From Mya arenaria (lineage: Eukaryota; Mollusca; Bivalvia; Myida; Myidae): a stretch of DNA of 64,000 nucleotides. The DNA lies in the NCBI RefSeq assembly GCF_026914265.1, contig NC_069127.1:71662223-71726222 (forward strand), given 5' to 3'. This document shows, in pieces, positions 13,001 to 40,900 of the stretch. Under the pieces are notes generated by a model that saw nothing but the letters and a program-made list of their open reading frames with translations, ran no database searches and was not told the DNA's origin. How positions within the stretch are numbered: the first letter of the stretch is position 1; each line of letters starts with the position of its first letter. The translations under genes and the position numbers were made by a program.

Positions 13001-16000
13001 TGATAACAAATACAATTAACTTTCAAATAAACTGATAAAGAAATTTCAAGTACAACCTTTTGTTAAGGTTTTCAATGGTACCATTATGCCATACCAATGT
13101 CTTTGATTAGAAGTAAATAATTTGAAGTAAATTCTGATAAAACCCTACCTGATATCACAAGCATCTTACCTCAATCGTGACGCTGTATTCAGAAGTTTGT
13201 TCATAATCAAGGAGTTTAGAAATGTATACTTCAGCGGTACTTTGATCAATAGAGAACAAACCAGGAGCTGAAAAATCACCAAAACAACCTCTTCGATAAA
13301 TAGTAACAGGGCCTTCATAAATCCGGGCACAATACAGTCCTAATATAACCAACACAATGTGAACATAATTCGTTTTATCATCTTACATTTGATCCTGTAC
13401 TTGATTGTGGAATTAATTCCAAAATCTGGATCGTAGGCATGCAGTGGCGGTATTGTTGCTAACGAGAAGTTTACAGCCGATGCATTCTGGAAATATGTAT
13501 GAAATATCGTACCTTTTGATAATTAACATTCAATATAGTTTAAAATGTTGACGATTAGGAATTGCTTTTGACATTTTATCCATATTAAATGAATTTGTTA
13601 TCATATATTTGTAAATAAAAATCAGAGACACATTTCATTTTGTGTTAATGCATACTTATTAAACATGTTAAAGGATAGGATATATATATATATATACGTT
13701 TTCCGCCACATCAAGCCTGTACGTATCACTGGCGAAGACAGGGTTTTGGTCGTCAACGTCTTCTACAGTCACTTTAATTTCGGCAGTGGCTGAACCCGGA
13801 AGACTTTGCTGAAATGTCATACAATAATGTAAATACTTATGCAATAATGCTTAAAGCAAATTCGAGTACTAATATGGTAATATGCTGATTTTGACCCGAC
13901 AGGAATAAACATTCAAGAAGATAAATTATGAGCTAATTTACATTAACAAGAACCTCAAGGCAGCCGGTCTTCTACATTATGAACCTCGCGTTATATACAT
14001 GACTCAAAACACTTAGTTTAAAATGTTCGTCCGCTCGGTATTTTATAAGATAGTAAACAGTTATTTGCCATGTTGACACGTTGAGTGGTGTTGTTGTTTC
14101 TATATATATTACCGTACCAATCAGAATTCAGTATTGCATACGTCGTTTATGAGAGCATATGTATGAGTAACAAGTAATCTTTATAAACTTTAAACAATCG
14201 TGTTGCAATAAAATAACTTTTTACAATAAGTTCTCCCTTGATATGAATAATGAATTCTTTCTGGCCATGGTCATAATCCAACTGTCCATTGAGATACAGA
14301 GCGTTGGGATTAGTTTGAGCGCCCCATCGAAATGGAAGTCCGCTGGTGTTCTAAAATCAAGTTGTTTACAAATTAGTTTAACCGATAAATTATTGGATAA
14401 CCGACTTCGAACTGTCAGTAAAAAGGTATAATATGTTTTATTAAAAGCAAACTCAACCTATGTTAATAACAATGCTGATATGAAGCATGGAGTCTGCTTA
14501 GTTTTTACGACAAAAAGGGACACGGTGAGCTGTGGGTTTTAAAATATACTTAACAATATTCGGGTCGGTTGGCATGCATTTCTTTCATAGTTGATATGTT
14601 CGTTATAATGAAGGACAGAAACAAGTATGCCTACGGTGATTTCAAAATCCCTGTTCGGGTAGTTTACCATCCCTCCAACCTTGCAATCCGTTAAGTTTAG
14701 CGCCAGTGGTGGAAAGATAGAAATTTTAGTGTTATTTCTTGCATCCTGCAATCGTAGTAAAAATCGCTTTATGTTATGTTATGTTCTCATATTTTAGTAT
14801 TTATATTCATGATGCATTACAACAGAGTCGAGGCATAAGAGCTCGTATCATGTGCATAATGACATGCACAGATAAGATGCTAGCGATCAGCTGAAAATGT
14901 TTTCAAATACGTATGAACACATCATATATCTACAAAGATGTTTTATCACTTTGAACAATATATCATAGATACTGTTTTAAAGGGACTCGCTCATTTGCAC
15001 TTTTTGTCATTTTAATATGACGAAATAAAGAGTGGCAAATCACTAGGAGTGTTAACACTAAGATACCGACGGCTGGAACCCTTCAACAAATGTTTATATA
15101 TGCTCAAATAGTGTCGTTGAAGTCCACGATTTTGAACAGCGTTTGTATTTTTCAAAGGTTAAATATTATCACTGAGTTTATACTGAGTCCTTGTAGGTGA
15201 GCAGTTTTTTTAACTTTTTTAGTGTACCGGCGTTGACTTGTTCCCCACTCAAACCATTTTGTATATACTTTAAAACAAATTCTGCAATTTCCTTAGTAAT
15301 ATAGGATTTATACACCGTTTTGAAGCCAGACAAGATTATCTTTGTTTAAAAAAATTACATGTATGTCATGCTATGCAGGCAGCATACAACTGTAATATGT
15401 AATGTAAAACGTGTTTTCTGCTCTGCTTCAATTTATATATAAAATGTAGTAGAAAATAATCTTAACTTTTTTGTATTTGAGACGTTTTACGTAGTCTTCA
15501 CATCACGAACCCTCAGTGTTAAAGTTGAATGTAATAAACTCATTAAAAAGAAGCTACTCTTCAAAGCAATATGCATCAGAAATGCGGGAAATATGTTATA
15601 CTTCTTTTATAGTTGCATTGTATATATCACCAGTAAATTCCAATTTGTGCTCTACTTTCCCGGTAACGCTGATTTCAAGAAAAAACTGAATTTTGACATA
15701 TGCATTAGAAATCGTTAGTTTTCAAAGAATGTGCGACATAAATAAAATACGGAGACATTGTTATACCTCTTTTATAGTTGCGTTGTAAACATCATCAGTA
15801 AATTCCAACTTGTAGTCATTTTTTCCGGTTACGTTGATTACAAGAGAGATTTCATATTTCTTTGACTGAAAAAATTGAAATGCTAGATTGTTAATTACAA
15901 AGACGGAATAATGATGTCAAGAACACCTAGGAAGGTGAATATTTTTGAAATAAACTTTGTATGACAAATGAAAATTGTTGAAACAATCACATAAACACGT

Positions 16001-16690
16001 ATGGAAAATTTACGACAATTATAAAGTAAACATTACAAATAAATACATAGTTTACAATAAATACCTATCAGCTATATGCAATGAAAGAGTCATAATTCAA
16101 CCTTAATGAATAAGGTACAAACCGTTGTTTCACCCGTGATTTCACATCCATAAGACGACGATGTGATCTGCAAAATAATCATGAATTAGAATACTCATAA
16201 TGATACCCGATGTAGTTTTGTATCTATGTTTGTCAACATTAACTGACCAAATCATAAACCATCATGGACAATTGAGTCAAGGAAACAATGGACATGTTCC
16301 CAATGCTAATGATTGAACGAGTGTTATCCTTCGAAAACCAAGAACTGTTCAAGACATGAATTAGAAATATACCTGTGTGTTGTTTATTTTTCCGTTCACT
16401 CAAACAATAATTAATGTTAATCAAACATATTCTTGCGTCCACAAAGGTGAATTGAATTTCTTACACAGTAATACTTTGCTGGATAAAGCAACCGCATCTC
16501 TTTTTTAGAAGTATTAAAAAAAATGTTCACATGCAGCAGTTGGTGTGAATGTTTCATTTTCGGAAAACTGCAATAGTATATCATCTGCAAAAAAAAATAA
16601 GCAAAAATGAAAATCTGAAACATGTCGACATTATTATTTTATTTTAAACTTCAGATTGTCGTTTTAAAGACCACCATACCTGAATAAATC

Positions 16691-16760
<70 letters not shown>

Positions 16761-17182
16761 TACAATCAAAATAATGATAATAATTATAATAATTTTAAAC
16801 GCTAACAAACAAAAACACACAAAAATAACCTGTTTGGAAGGTGTCGTTTATTGTCAATATTATCAAATTATTATCCTCCTCAATTGAGCAATATGAGCAA
16901 TTCCACTGCTGCAGAGCATCTACAAGCATAAAACAAACAAAAAACATATGGGCATTAAACGCGAAGAGAAATTATAACAACTCTTGACACGAACTCATCG
17001 TACAACTATTTTAATGAAATAAGATTTCAAAAAAATGCAAGTGCAGCACAAATATGTATATACCATATTAAAAATAAGCCAAAATTTATTATCAAAAACA
17101 AACAATAGCACATTATTGAAACAAACAAACCTGAACAGCAAGAATATGCCAGGAGACAAAACAAAATTATTTGCCTTGTCAT
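4532..17182 (-). CDS. Cadherin-like single-pass membrane protein, copy A (25 exons, two frameshifts)
   Basis: This is the tandem paralogue of the gene at 22,934-37,698. The same 25 exons keep the same order and splice phases, and differ by roughly one base in ten (by eye). The exons sum to 2,886 nt and would encode about 961 residues. Two exons are out of frame against copy B: exon 3 has one extra T in a run (plus-strand A run 16,516-16,523), giving a stop at once, and exon 11 is 179 nt instead of 177, with two extra A in a run (plus-strand T run 12,599-12,604). All other exons are open. Architecture is as in copy B, with a longer TM exon (180 against 153 nt) and a 70-residue tail. It could be a recent pseudogene, a null allele or a homopolymer consensus error. 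Intact splice sites and 23 clean exons argue that any loss is recent. Confidence 0.8.
5591..5957. mobile_element. MITE, TTAA-flanked, inside the copy A intron
   Basis: TTAA lies at 5,587-5,590 and 5,958-5,961. The ends are inverted (AGTAACACTCTTATTC against CGATGCACTCTTATTC). The same site in unit B is empty with a single TTAA (near 23,982), and a second copy of the element lies at 46,498-46,861. TTAA duplication and precise ends fit piggyBac-type non-autonomous elements. Confidence 0.82.
7323..10959 (-). CDS. Copy A exons 14-20: cadherin repeats 4 and 5
   Basis: Exons: 10,742-10,959, 10,287-10,407, 9,941-10,014, 9,029-9,113, 8,380-8,511, 7,710-7,768 and 7,323-7,461. All keep phase. Motifs: AEDKDTGDNADIVY, FDVKENDPVGTYIG, AVLDRENISSY, VNVIDVNDNPPLF, AEDLDTEENAQINY and HIDNHTGDIYVD. 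In exon 14 the core reads FDLIATTGKF where copy B has FDLDSTTGKF; the usual acidic residue before TGK is lost in A. Confidence 0.83.
11516..13808 (-). CDS. Copy A exons 8-13: cadherin repeats
   Basis: Exons: 13,698-13,808, 13,387-13,486, 13,170-13,267, 12,473-12,651, 12,072-12,206 and 11,516-11,677. Linkers VEDVDDQNPVF, VIDVDDNEPYF and VADINDNSPVF are all present, with DPDFGINSTIKY and KLDRETKSSFVLT. Exon 11 has six A where copy B reads an ordinary codon series of 177 nt in total. The two additional bases shift the frame ahead of its DVDDN motif, and the motif itself is intact in the original frame. Confidence 0.82.
14225..17182 (-). CDS. Copy A exons 1-7: signal peptide and N-terminal region
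   Basis: Exons: 17,131-17,182 (ATG 17,180-17,182), 16,830-16,919, 16,465-16,584, 16,102-16,167, 15,767-15,865, 14,635-14,745 and 14,225-14,350. The start is MTRQIILFCLLAYSCCS. As in copy B, an acceptor (TTTCAG) sits 9 nt before the ATG, implying an upstream 5'UTR exon. Cysteine positions match copy B (NCSYCS, AACE, KYYC, YGCEI, VCTL, TDCKVGG). Exon 3 is 120 nt against 119 in copy B, so the frame breaks there. A second, diverged copy of exon 5 lies in the next intron at 15,602-15,685. Confidence 0.78.
15602..15685 (-). pseudogene. Second, diverged copy of exon 5 in copy A
   Basis: This open 28-codon block ends with a GTATAA donor like the real exon 5 at 15,767-15,865 and shares VTGKVEHKLEFTGDIYNA with it. 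At the DNA level it is closer to exon 5 of copy B (same GTTACCGGGAAAGT stretch) than to its neighbour. The acceptor (AAAATTCAG) lacks a good pyrimidine tract and the 5' end is 9-15 nt short. It is probably a dead or alternative duplicate exon. Its length is divisible by three, so inclusion would not shift the frame. Confidence 0.65.
16690..16760. repeat. (AAT)n microsatellite
   Basis: An uninterrupted AAT run in the intron between exons 2 and 3 of copy A. The homologous intron of copy B has a compound TTA/TAG repeat at 37,180-37,325. Confidence 0.95.
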
Positions 17183-17489
17183 CGTTAGGACCTGAAAAAA
17201 AGAAACCATTTGTCAATTGACTTCCTGATGTCAGAAATGTAATGGCAATGTAAGTTTCAACCCAGCAAATATAACAACAGAGCAAAGCAGATGACACACA
17301 CTATACAGCATTTACAGTGTACAAAAACGGCCCTAAATAAACATTATTTGTTGATACTTTTCACAATAACATGTCGATGTTACATTTTTACATTCATATG
17401 AACAGCCAGTAAAACCAATGAGGTAAACTGTCAAAGGAGAAACCTGGATATTTATTAATCACATTGCATTGTTGTTTAAGGTAATGTGC

Positions 17490-17510
17490 TGTCCTACATA
17501 TATAGGCTCT
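17490..17510 (-). promoter_or_regulatory. TATA-like site upstream of cadherin copy A
   Basis: On the minus strand CCTATATATG lies about 310 bp upstream of the ATG. The block around it (AGGCTCTGATCCTGC on plus) is conserved at 42,034-42,060 in unit B. It is a candidate core promoter; the transcription start cannot be read from sequence alone. Confidence 0.4.
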
Positions 17511-17943
17511 GATCCTGCCGTCCTGGTATTCTGCTTCACATAATTATATAGTTTATGTTTTGCAACCGAACATCTCCAATGCATCTATGTCCAATAGTTT
17601 GTAAGTTAACCCTGAATGCTAATTACTAGTATTTTACCAGAGTTAAAATAGTTTTAAACACACTGTTACAAGGGATTGCAAGTTATAATGACAACTGAAA
17701 GAAAGGTTGAATTAATATATACGGTAAAAACCAAGCTGTATATTTTACTGTTCTTTCGTTTTCATTGTACACATATTTTCCTACCGCAATATTTTGGTTG
17801 TATAATAAAACAGCATGCCAATGAAACGTGTTATCTCGATGCGTTTGTTCATTGATCCTTGCTCGAACATTCTATGTGTCCAAACCATAATGGCAACTGT
17901 TCATTACATCAGTTTCATGTTTGATTAATCTGCGAAACGCCCG

Positions 17944-18095
17944 GTGGCGGTCAATAACAAGTTGGCTCGAGACATTGCTACGAAAGAAGTATTGCGCGAG
18001 TTCCATACCGTACATGAAACGCGATGGTCCAGTCATGCGGACGCACTTAGAATATTCAAAAATGCATTACCTGTAGTAATCCACATTATGGAGAC
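17944..18095 (+). mobile_element. hAT-like transposase fragment (DUF4371/ZMYM1-like)
   Basis: The open frame reads ARDIATKEVLREFHTVHETR then WSSHADALRIFKNAL. The ETRWSSxADAL motif is typical of hAT transposases and their ZMYM1-like relatives. Only about 50 residues remain and no terminal repeats are seen, so it is a scrap lying between the two cadherin units. Confidence 0.6.
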
Positions 18096-19150
18096 TTACT
18101 TATTTAAATGCATACTCTTCAATTGAGTTTTATTCCAAACTTACAAGAAAGCAGAGAAGCAGACGTATTTTTAATCATAATAGTAAATCAAACGTATACT
18201 TACAAAAGAAAAGAAAATGCCTATTCCACAATAAGAATTTAAAACAAAAGATATGGTGTACAATTTATTCGCGAAATATGATTTCAATGCTAAATCTATT
18301 TACTTTTAATGCGACGAATACAATTGAAGTTTTCTCTGTGTTATGAATACATTGGGAATGACTATAGATACTGACTAGGAAAGTGAACATGACTGAGGAG
18401 ATAAAAACAACAATAATAAACACATTGTGAAGACATTTTAAATGATGTCAGATTCATTTCAATGTTCGAGGCATTGCGTAAGGCAACTGATAACAAACTC
18501 AAGAACAAACAACGTGAATCAAAAGTCATACATCGTTTAAAAATATTGTCGTATTCTTAAATGATATTGAACAATCTGACATGGATATCTTTCACAATGT
18601 TATCACAACATATTGTTATCGTCCTTATAACAAAGAGCTGTATTACTGCATTGTTAGATTACGGTTGTATACATGCTTTCACAATAAGGTAATGACATTG
18701 TCTTTGTCAATAATCAATTGTTTTTTGTTTTTGTGTTTAATTTGGTGATTACAGAATTATATGAAGAAGTGAAGAAGTGTTCACCACATCCATTTGTTTG
18801 TATACCTTTTCAAAAATTTCCTACTTATGTGCGTATTCCGCAACTGGAGGATCAATGACTTGTCAGCAATCAAACGTTGAATCGCAAAATTATTATACAT
18901 TCTGTGTATGCAAAAAGTTAAATTATAAATTATTTTATGGATATTTAACCTAAATATTGACAGCTATTAAACAGAGTTTTTTGCTTATTCTGGTGAAAAT
19001 GGCATATTTTTATATACGCAGGAATCATAAGTGAAGATGCTTAGGCCAAATAAAATACTGAACAGAAAACATCTTTTTTACAAGAACTGTTAAAACTATT
19101 CTACATTAACCTTGAATTTGTTTAGAATAATGTAAAGCGCAAAAGTAATA
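18096..19150. other. Spacer between duplicated units, no gene seen
   Basis: AT-rich sequence with no open frame of note and no recognisable repeat structure. Confidence 0.5.
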
Positions 19151-20450
19151 TGTCACACACACACAGGCCGAGGAAGAGCGATCGATACATTAATAAGGGT
19201 CGAATGTTTGGCGTCAAAACGCTTTGATACTGCAATTAATCTCTGGATTGTTAAAAACACTCCTAAATTGGCATCTGGGGTAAGGCGATCGTTACCGAAA
19301 AGAAGACTTTCTAAAGTAGGCACACACGGTAAATCATGGATATAACTATCTGGATATCTTGGAAATTAATTGAGATAATGCGACACAGTTTCAACGGCAC
19401 TGCAAGCACAGTTGTGGGAAGGGATATAATAATTCTTTAATGAATGTCATAATTTCATGAGCTACATCCTAATCGCACATGAGCGTGATTAACTTAATGA
19501 TGTCTGCTTCCAACAGTTTGCAGGAACCGTGGTTTCTTTGATTTTATATTAAGTCGGGATTTCAATTTGCTGCAAGTATGTGTGTGTTTACGAAATATTC
19601 AGGAAGTGAATTCAACTGGCGAATATTGAGTGGCAAAAATGAAGTAGCATAGGCTTGAGTAAAACAAGGGATAACTGCAGCATCTTCTTGATTACGTAGG
19701 GCATTTGGTTGAGCTTTTGGTTGGGAATTCAGATTTGTAAGAAGCTCGGAAGAAAGACCATTTTATATCTTAAAGAACATAATTAGGCGATGTTTGCGTC
19801 TTCTTTCCGCCAGCTTATCCTTGTTAAGGTCAGACATAAGTCGGTCATACAACAAAGTTTTGTAGCACCGGTTACAATTCTAGCTGGCTCATGTGGACAG
19901 CGTCGATTTCATTTTTTAGTTCATTACTGCAATTGTCCCAGAAAACATTGGCATACCCGAGTAGAGGTTCGATAACAGTAACATACTGTTTATCTAAGGC
20001 TGCAAAAGAAATTATAAATAGTGTCCTAAGAAAACCACTTCTCTGGCATGCCTTTTTGATGCTTGAAGATATGTAAGATTGCCATTTGCCCTCTGAAGAG
20101 AAGGTTACCCCAAGATATTATGGGTGCTGACTTGAGGTATGTGAACGTTGTCGAGATAAAGGGATGGTTGATTTTGTTTCTGATTTTACGATAGAAAAGA
20201 AAAGATTCTTATTTGTCTCATATGTTGTTTTACCTCTTTGTTTATCCGTGTGACCGGGGTGAATAGTATCGTTTTTATTCGAATGCTCTCGGAGGCTGAT
20301 TTTAAGAATGAGTATGAGAGTGTGGCTGCAGTAACATTTACATTTCATTTGTTTTCGATAAATGGCCAGTCGGTGAGCTGAGTTTATCATTATATTTTTC
20401 ATAGTCGCCTTTGTCATGTCACCATGTTTGGCGCTTAAAGTAAGTCTGCG
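19150..20450 (-). mobile_element. LINE reverse-transcriptase 3' fragment (broken)
   Basis: Minus-strand frames give, in order, SLYLDNVHIPQVSTHNILGV, FSSEGKWQSYISSS, LLGYANVFWDNC, PARIVTGATKL, KLAERRRKHRLIM, FLPLNIRQLNSLPEYF and LLFGNDRLTPDANLGVF. This is the usual C-terminal succession of CR1/Jockey-like LINE polyproteins. Several frame changes and stops separate the pieces and the 5' end is missing. The 3' limit is near the ACACACAC run at 19,155. Confidence 0.75.
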
Positions 20451-21308
20451 TAGGTTTTGTGAATTTCAATACAGCAACAGTCAAGTAGTAAAACCGGACA
20501 AGATTTTGAACAAAAGGGTCTGCGACGAATCTTGAAAGAACTTGATTGGAGTGTATAATGAACATTAGGTCAATAAGTGAACTAGAAGTGAGTCGGTTAG
20601 TTAATGAGCTGTTTATAATTTAAGCGGTCTATCAATCTACACATTTTACTAGACGGATTTAAATTGATGTTGATGTTCAAATCGTCTGCTACACGTATGT
20701 TTTCAATATGCTGGTTGAATGTTCATGCTAAGCCACTGTGTGTTGTATGATTTAAAAGGTTAATGTTATTCACAGTATAGTTTTCACATATTATTTCCCT
20801 TTATATACAACCATTTCAAAAGGATACCAAAATAACATGACCACCATCATAAATTCACGATCAGTATCTTGCCATATGAGCCACCACCTTATTGAGCGAA
20901 AGAGACAATGTGTTTCAATGCTAGACCTTGGTGATATTTCTATGCATGAACATCCACACACAGATACCCACATCATTACGTTTATCATCAAGGTTAGATA
21001 GACACTGGGGCTCTTTAGTGTCAACATTTTTTTTTTAAATGTTGACGCATTTAGCCACGCTTTGACCAAACATTAAATAAGTCGAACTTGACCTTGTTCA
21101 TAAAGATTTACATTATGACCCAGTTTCATATATATTGGGTACACACTGTGACTATTATGTCAATCACCTTTCTATGACATTTTGAATACAAAGCCATCTA
21201 CTTTATGGCTCGAAATTACTCATTATCAAATGTTTAACTCAATGAACGCCTGTTTTTACCGATCGTTATTAACATTAATTGATAAGGGTATGCACTGCTT
21301 ATGATCTT

Positions 21309-21351
<43 letters not shown>

Positions 21352-22310
21352 TTTTGACATTGTGCCTCTCTCGTTGAGCGTCTGTCTGTGAAGCTAGAGT
21401 CACACCTAACACAGACCATCACGAATTAACACGGAACACCCGGATCTAGGGATATCTTGATTTGAGGTAGACCGGGTTGGTCCTGGTTGAAATTGAATCG
21501 ACAGTCGCAAAACACCTGACATGCCTAATCACGGCACCATATATATATATAACGAATTAACATTGACCATCACGGATCCAACACGGATAAATAAAGATAA
21601 CCTTGATATCACCACAGCAGCGCCACGGATCGTCCAGGAATAACTCGGACCAACACGGTGTCAACATTGATGACATCTGGTGCCATCTCGGACCATTTCA
21701 CAGATTAGCTACGGACCTAACACGGAACGCCCCGGCAGTTTAAAAATTGCAATTGCGGTATACCGAACAATACAGGACTATCCTGGACTCACCCGGATAA
21801 GCCTGGACCCTACGCAAATCCAACATTCTAACCGGCAAATATAGTTCATTTATTTTACCGAGACAGACAAACATAGCAATAGGGCAATATCTTGTTTCAT
21901 TAGCCTATCCCCTTTTTAATCCCGTAGCACCATTGTGTTTTTGAGAAACTGTAACCTATATCTGTGTCTTGCCCAAGGTGTCGAAGGTCCAAACGGCATG
22001 TTAACCCTTACTCTCTACAAGTCAGTGGTAATTATATCATCTTGTGAACGACTTAATATTTTTACAAAACAAAGAGGATTCATGGCTGTTTGTCTTTGGC
22101 ACATAAGTTTTATTAGGTTTTGTAAAACTGCACCAACAATACCATTCCGAGATAAAAATGAATAGAGATCGCTCATGGCTGTTTTCATGAAGTAAGAAAA
22201 ACGAATAAACGATTCATTTGGATAAAATTCTGCACGAGAGAACAAATCATTCCGTAGCTTTCAGCTGTCAATTTTAATCGTAAGCTTGATTAAAGGCACA
22301 CGATTAAAGA
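20450..22310. other. Downstream flank of unit B
   Basis: From about 20,780 this matches 750-1,700 of unit A, including the GC-rich degenerate repeat (21,400-21,830). (AT)n(GT)n lies at 21,311-21,350. The stretch 21,840-22,300 shows no gene. Confidence 0.45.
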
Positions 22311-22933
22311 CATAAAGACACTCATCGATACATACATGGTCCTAAGCACACATTCATCGATAAACACAAGGAGACAAACAGACACTATACACATAATTTA
22401 TTTCACCGGAGGTTTAAGCGGTGTATGATATAACAAGTTTGCGTGGTTTATAATTATTATTATTTCAACTGGTGCCGGACGTAAAAATACCTGTTTTGCA
22501 ATCTTCAAAGTTGGAAAAAAGTTTTGTTACACTACTGTGAGTATATTTCTTACATTTTCCATTTTACACGCGAAATTATTTCACAAGATACCAATATAAT
22601 ATGGGGTCACAGAACATCCAAAATTCACATACATACAAAACGTTTATGGTATGTGTTTTTATGTATTACTAAATTCTTTTTCACTATATGTCTATCAATG
22701 TATCATACAATATTGCAAATAGTTCGAGTGAATATATAACTTTATATGCGACAACTCGTCTATGTTCAAAACACGCACGCCAGTTTCTTTTGACATTATA
22801 AGTTTCAATAAAGAACACATTATAACAGTAATAAAACAATATACACTCAAAAATGAGTTTGATTATTCTGTTCCAATGAAAAATCACCAAATGTGGTTTA
22901 ATGTTCAGGAACTTTGTTGTTGGGACGCTGTAT

Positions 22934-37698
<14,765 letters not shown>

Positions 37699-37951
37699 CG
37701 TTGGGATCTGTAACATAGGAACCATTTCTTAATTGACTTCCAGATATCAGAAAATAAATATATTACACCAAAGCAAAGCAGGCGACACGCACACGGCAAT
37801 ATTTGCAGTTGACAAAACACGGCCCTTCATAAACATTAATGAATCGATATTGATGTTTTCCATAATACAATTTCGATGTACATTTTTACATTATATCAAA
37901 AACCTGTATATTTATTAATCATGTTGTTTAAGGCAAACGGCTGTCCTACAT

Positions 37952-40900
37952 CTCAAAGCGACACGACCGACGCTAGGGTTGTTCTGAGTGTTATTAATCC
38001 CTCAAAACGCCTATTCTAGTCTTAAAAGTACTTCCGTGTCTTTTGACCTCTATAACGATCCTCTTTTTAGTTTTCCGAATCGCTTGATCTGCTGTAAAAA
38101 CAGATCCCATCGCTGCCATCTTTCTGTTTAGCTCCATACACTTATGTTGACACGATTGCCCCTTGAGACATCAGTATCCGCCGTGAACGTGACCGGAACT
38201 TAGTTTACACATCCCCTTTTATACACACATCTCCAAGACGGCCCTCTTCACGGTCCTCTCCCTGTCCACTGGTATCCCTTCACCTACATAAGTTCAACTA
38301 TGGCATCTAGGCCTGCCCTATTAACAGGACCTTTCCTAGGCTTTTCGGATCGGTATTTGGTCGTTTAAATGGTTTTCCTTTCGACCTGTATTTGCATCTC
38401 GATCCGTCCGCTTTTCCTTCCGGTCTTGACATTCCCGCGAGTAGTGCCCGAGATTTAGGCAATACTAACAATCCACCAACTTAACACCATCTACGTTCTT
38501 TAATTTGTTTCCTCCAGTCACCAGTCCTTCTAACCGCTCGAATCTGATCTTCAGGCCTTTAAACAATCAGTCTGCTTCTCTACTTGCTTCTGTTCAACAC
38601 GGTTAGTGGCGTCACTTTTCTCGCCTTTGAACTGTGTATACGTGTTACATCGTTCATATCCGTTAACGTGAAAGTTACCTTTGCTCCAGTCTAGTTTTTT
38701 TTGCTCCCACGGCGTAATGGTGCGCGCTTTTACCGTTTCTGTCTCTTTAATTAATCTGAATCCAGTTAAAAATTACACAAACAGCTTCATCTTTGGTTCG
38801 TGGTACCTTGTTAAAATCGAGTTCAGACCTTATCTGTTCGCCTTCTAGTCCTTCAAAGAATCGAGGTCGTCGTCGCGCGTCCTCCGGTCCCTAAACCCGT
38901 GCGCTTTATCGCAGTCTCTTGATGTTTATTGAATATTCTTCAACGGTCTCCCCCTGCTTTTGGTTTCACCTGCTTAACTGGACTGCATACGACCTGGATG
39001 TTTTATTTGTAGGGAACCTGCTCAACTCAACTCAACTCAAAACTCGTTTTATTTACTAATTCAGGTTACAATGTATGCAACAACATGAATAGGATATATA
39101 AAAAACGCATGTTAAAATATTGGTAATCGGGTACAGGAATTCGAAATAACTGATTAATAGTACGAAATACAATAATCATATATACATGTACATGACGTAT
39201 AAAAGCTTAGCAGGGCCACTGTTGTTTTATCCCGTCTACAAAATGGGGCATAATCACACCGTGTCAACTACGTTGTTTAGACCGCGGTATAAAACAACAG
39301 GGGCTCTGTCTGGCTATATAATTTTTCGTGAAAACATATCATTGGCAAGTACAATGTTATACAGAGTGATAGTAGTATCAGATTTGCATGTTACACAAGT
39401 GAAGGTAATCATATATTTGGTAATATCAATCATTCTACAGATATAGTCAATTTATACATATCATAACGACACTGAAATTCAATATGGAGACAAATACGTT
39501 TCAAGGTTAAGTATCAATTAATATTTAATAAAATGTAATAGATATCTACTTGTATTGGCATGCTATTAAGCTTGCTGAATAAGTCCTGATAGTTGTTTAC
39601 TGTAGTTGACTTTAACTGCGAGGAGACAAACTGTGCTCCAAACCCATTAAGCCTTGGCGGTAACTAGTCAATCAACTTCTCTTCAAATTGTGCCAATCTA
39701 CCTCACTTAATATTCCTTCCCTGTAAGTGTTGGCAACTTTATTGGGGGCAGCATTGGAGTATGGTCTCGAAAGAATGGGTTACCGTAAGTCCTGCTGCAC
39801 TTGTAGACCGTGGTACGCTCTGTTCCGTGTTTACTTGTCCTGTATGCCCCTCGCCATAGTATGTTGTCCCCCAACGAACATATGAAGATGCGCCTGCATT
39901 GAACGCTTGACCTGTAACGTACTGGTTATCAACATTACTGGCGTTTTTCTCATTACAAGACCTATACTCACGTTGCCTGATACTGTTATTCATACCACCT
40001 GTTGTTGTAATTAAGGTACCGCCTGTCGCTGTAGCAGATGCTGGAGCCTCGTCAATCCTGCTTACCATACCCATATTTAACAACTGGATCTTTTTGACAA
40101 GAAATTTTAAAGCCCCGTGACCCCTGCAATCATTTCACAAAGCTTCCCCTTGCAGATCATCCAGTGTGATGTGGTCCGTGGACCCGGCCTCGGATACAGA
40201 ATCCAAAGATGCATATTCGTCTATACCATCTGTTTCCCTTTGTGTATTGATTATCACCTCGCTGTCGACCTCTCTTGGTTCTGCCATGCTGCTAGTTATT
40301 ATTCGCCAAAACGCCTTTAAAGGAATGACGTCACCATTACGTCATATGTACTTCCGTTGTGTGGAAAATTCTCAATAAAAAAAAAGTTCTTATGATTGAT
40401 AGACATGTTTTCACATGCTCAATTCACTGTAAATCAAAACTATCATTATTCATGAAACTTTTATACCTTAAGTATCTATTCTTGCTTGATTTATCATTTA
40501 GAGTAGAGATTAAAGCATAAACCGCTGCCCTATTGTTGAAAGGTCATTTTGGAAGAACTGTCATGGCGGACGGTGCAATTTTCAGAGTTTGTTTTTCAAG
40601 TGGAGTGATTTTTCTTAGGAATAACTTGACCCCCCTTTTTTTACTTAAAAGGTAATTTAAAGCTTGTACTTTAAGTGTTGTCTAAAAATTATAATTTTAC
40701 ATTGAATTATATAGGGAATAACAATGGTGGTGTGTAACCTTTATAGTCTTAAAAGTACTTTCGTGTCTTTCGGCCTCTATAAAAATCTTTTTGGTTGTTC
40801 GAATCGCTAGATCTGCTTTCAAGACATATCCCATAGACCGCTCCCAAAATAAAATGCTACGACCCCGACCGACGCTATGGTTGTTCTTAGATAGGGATTT

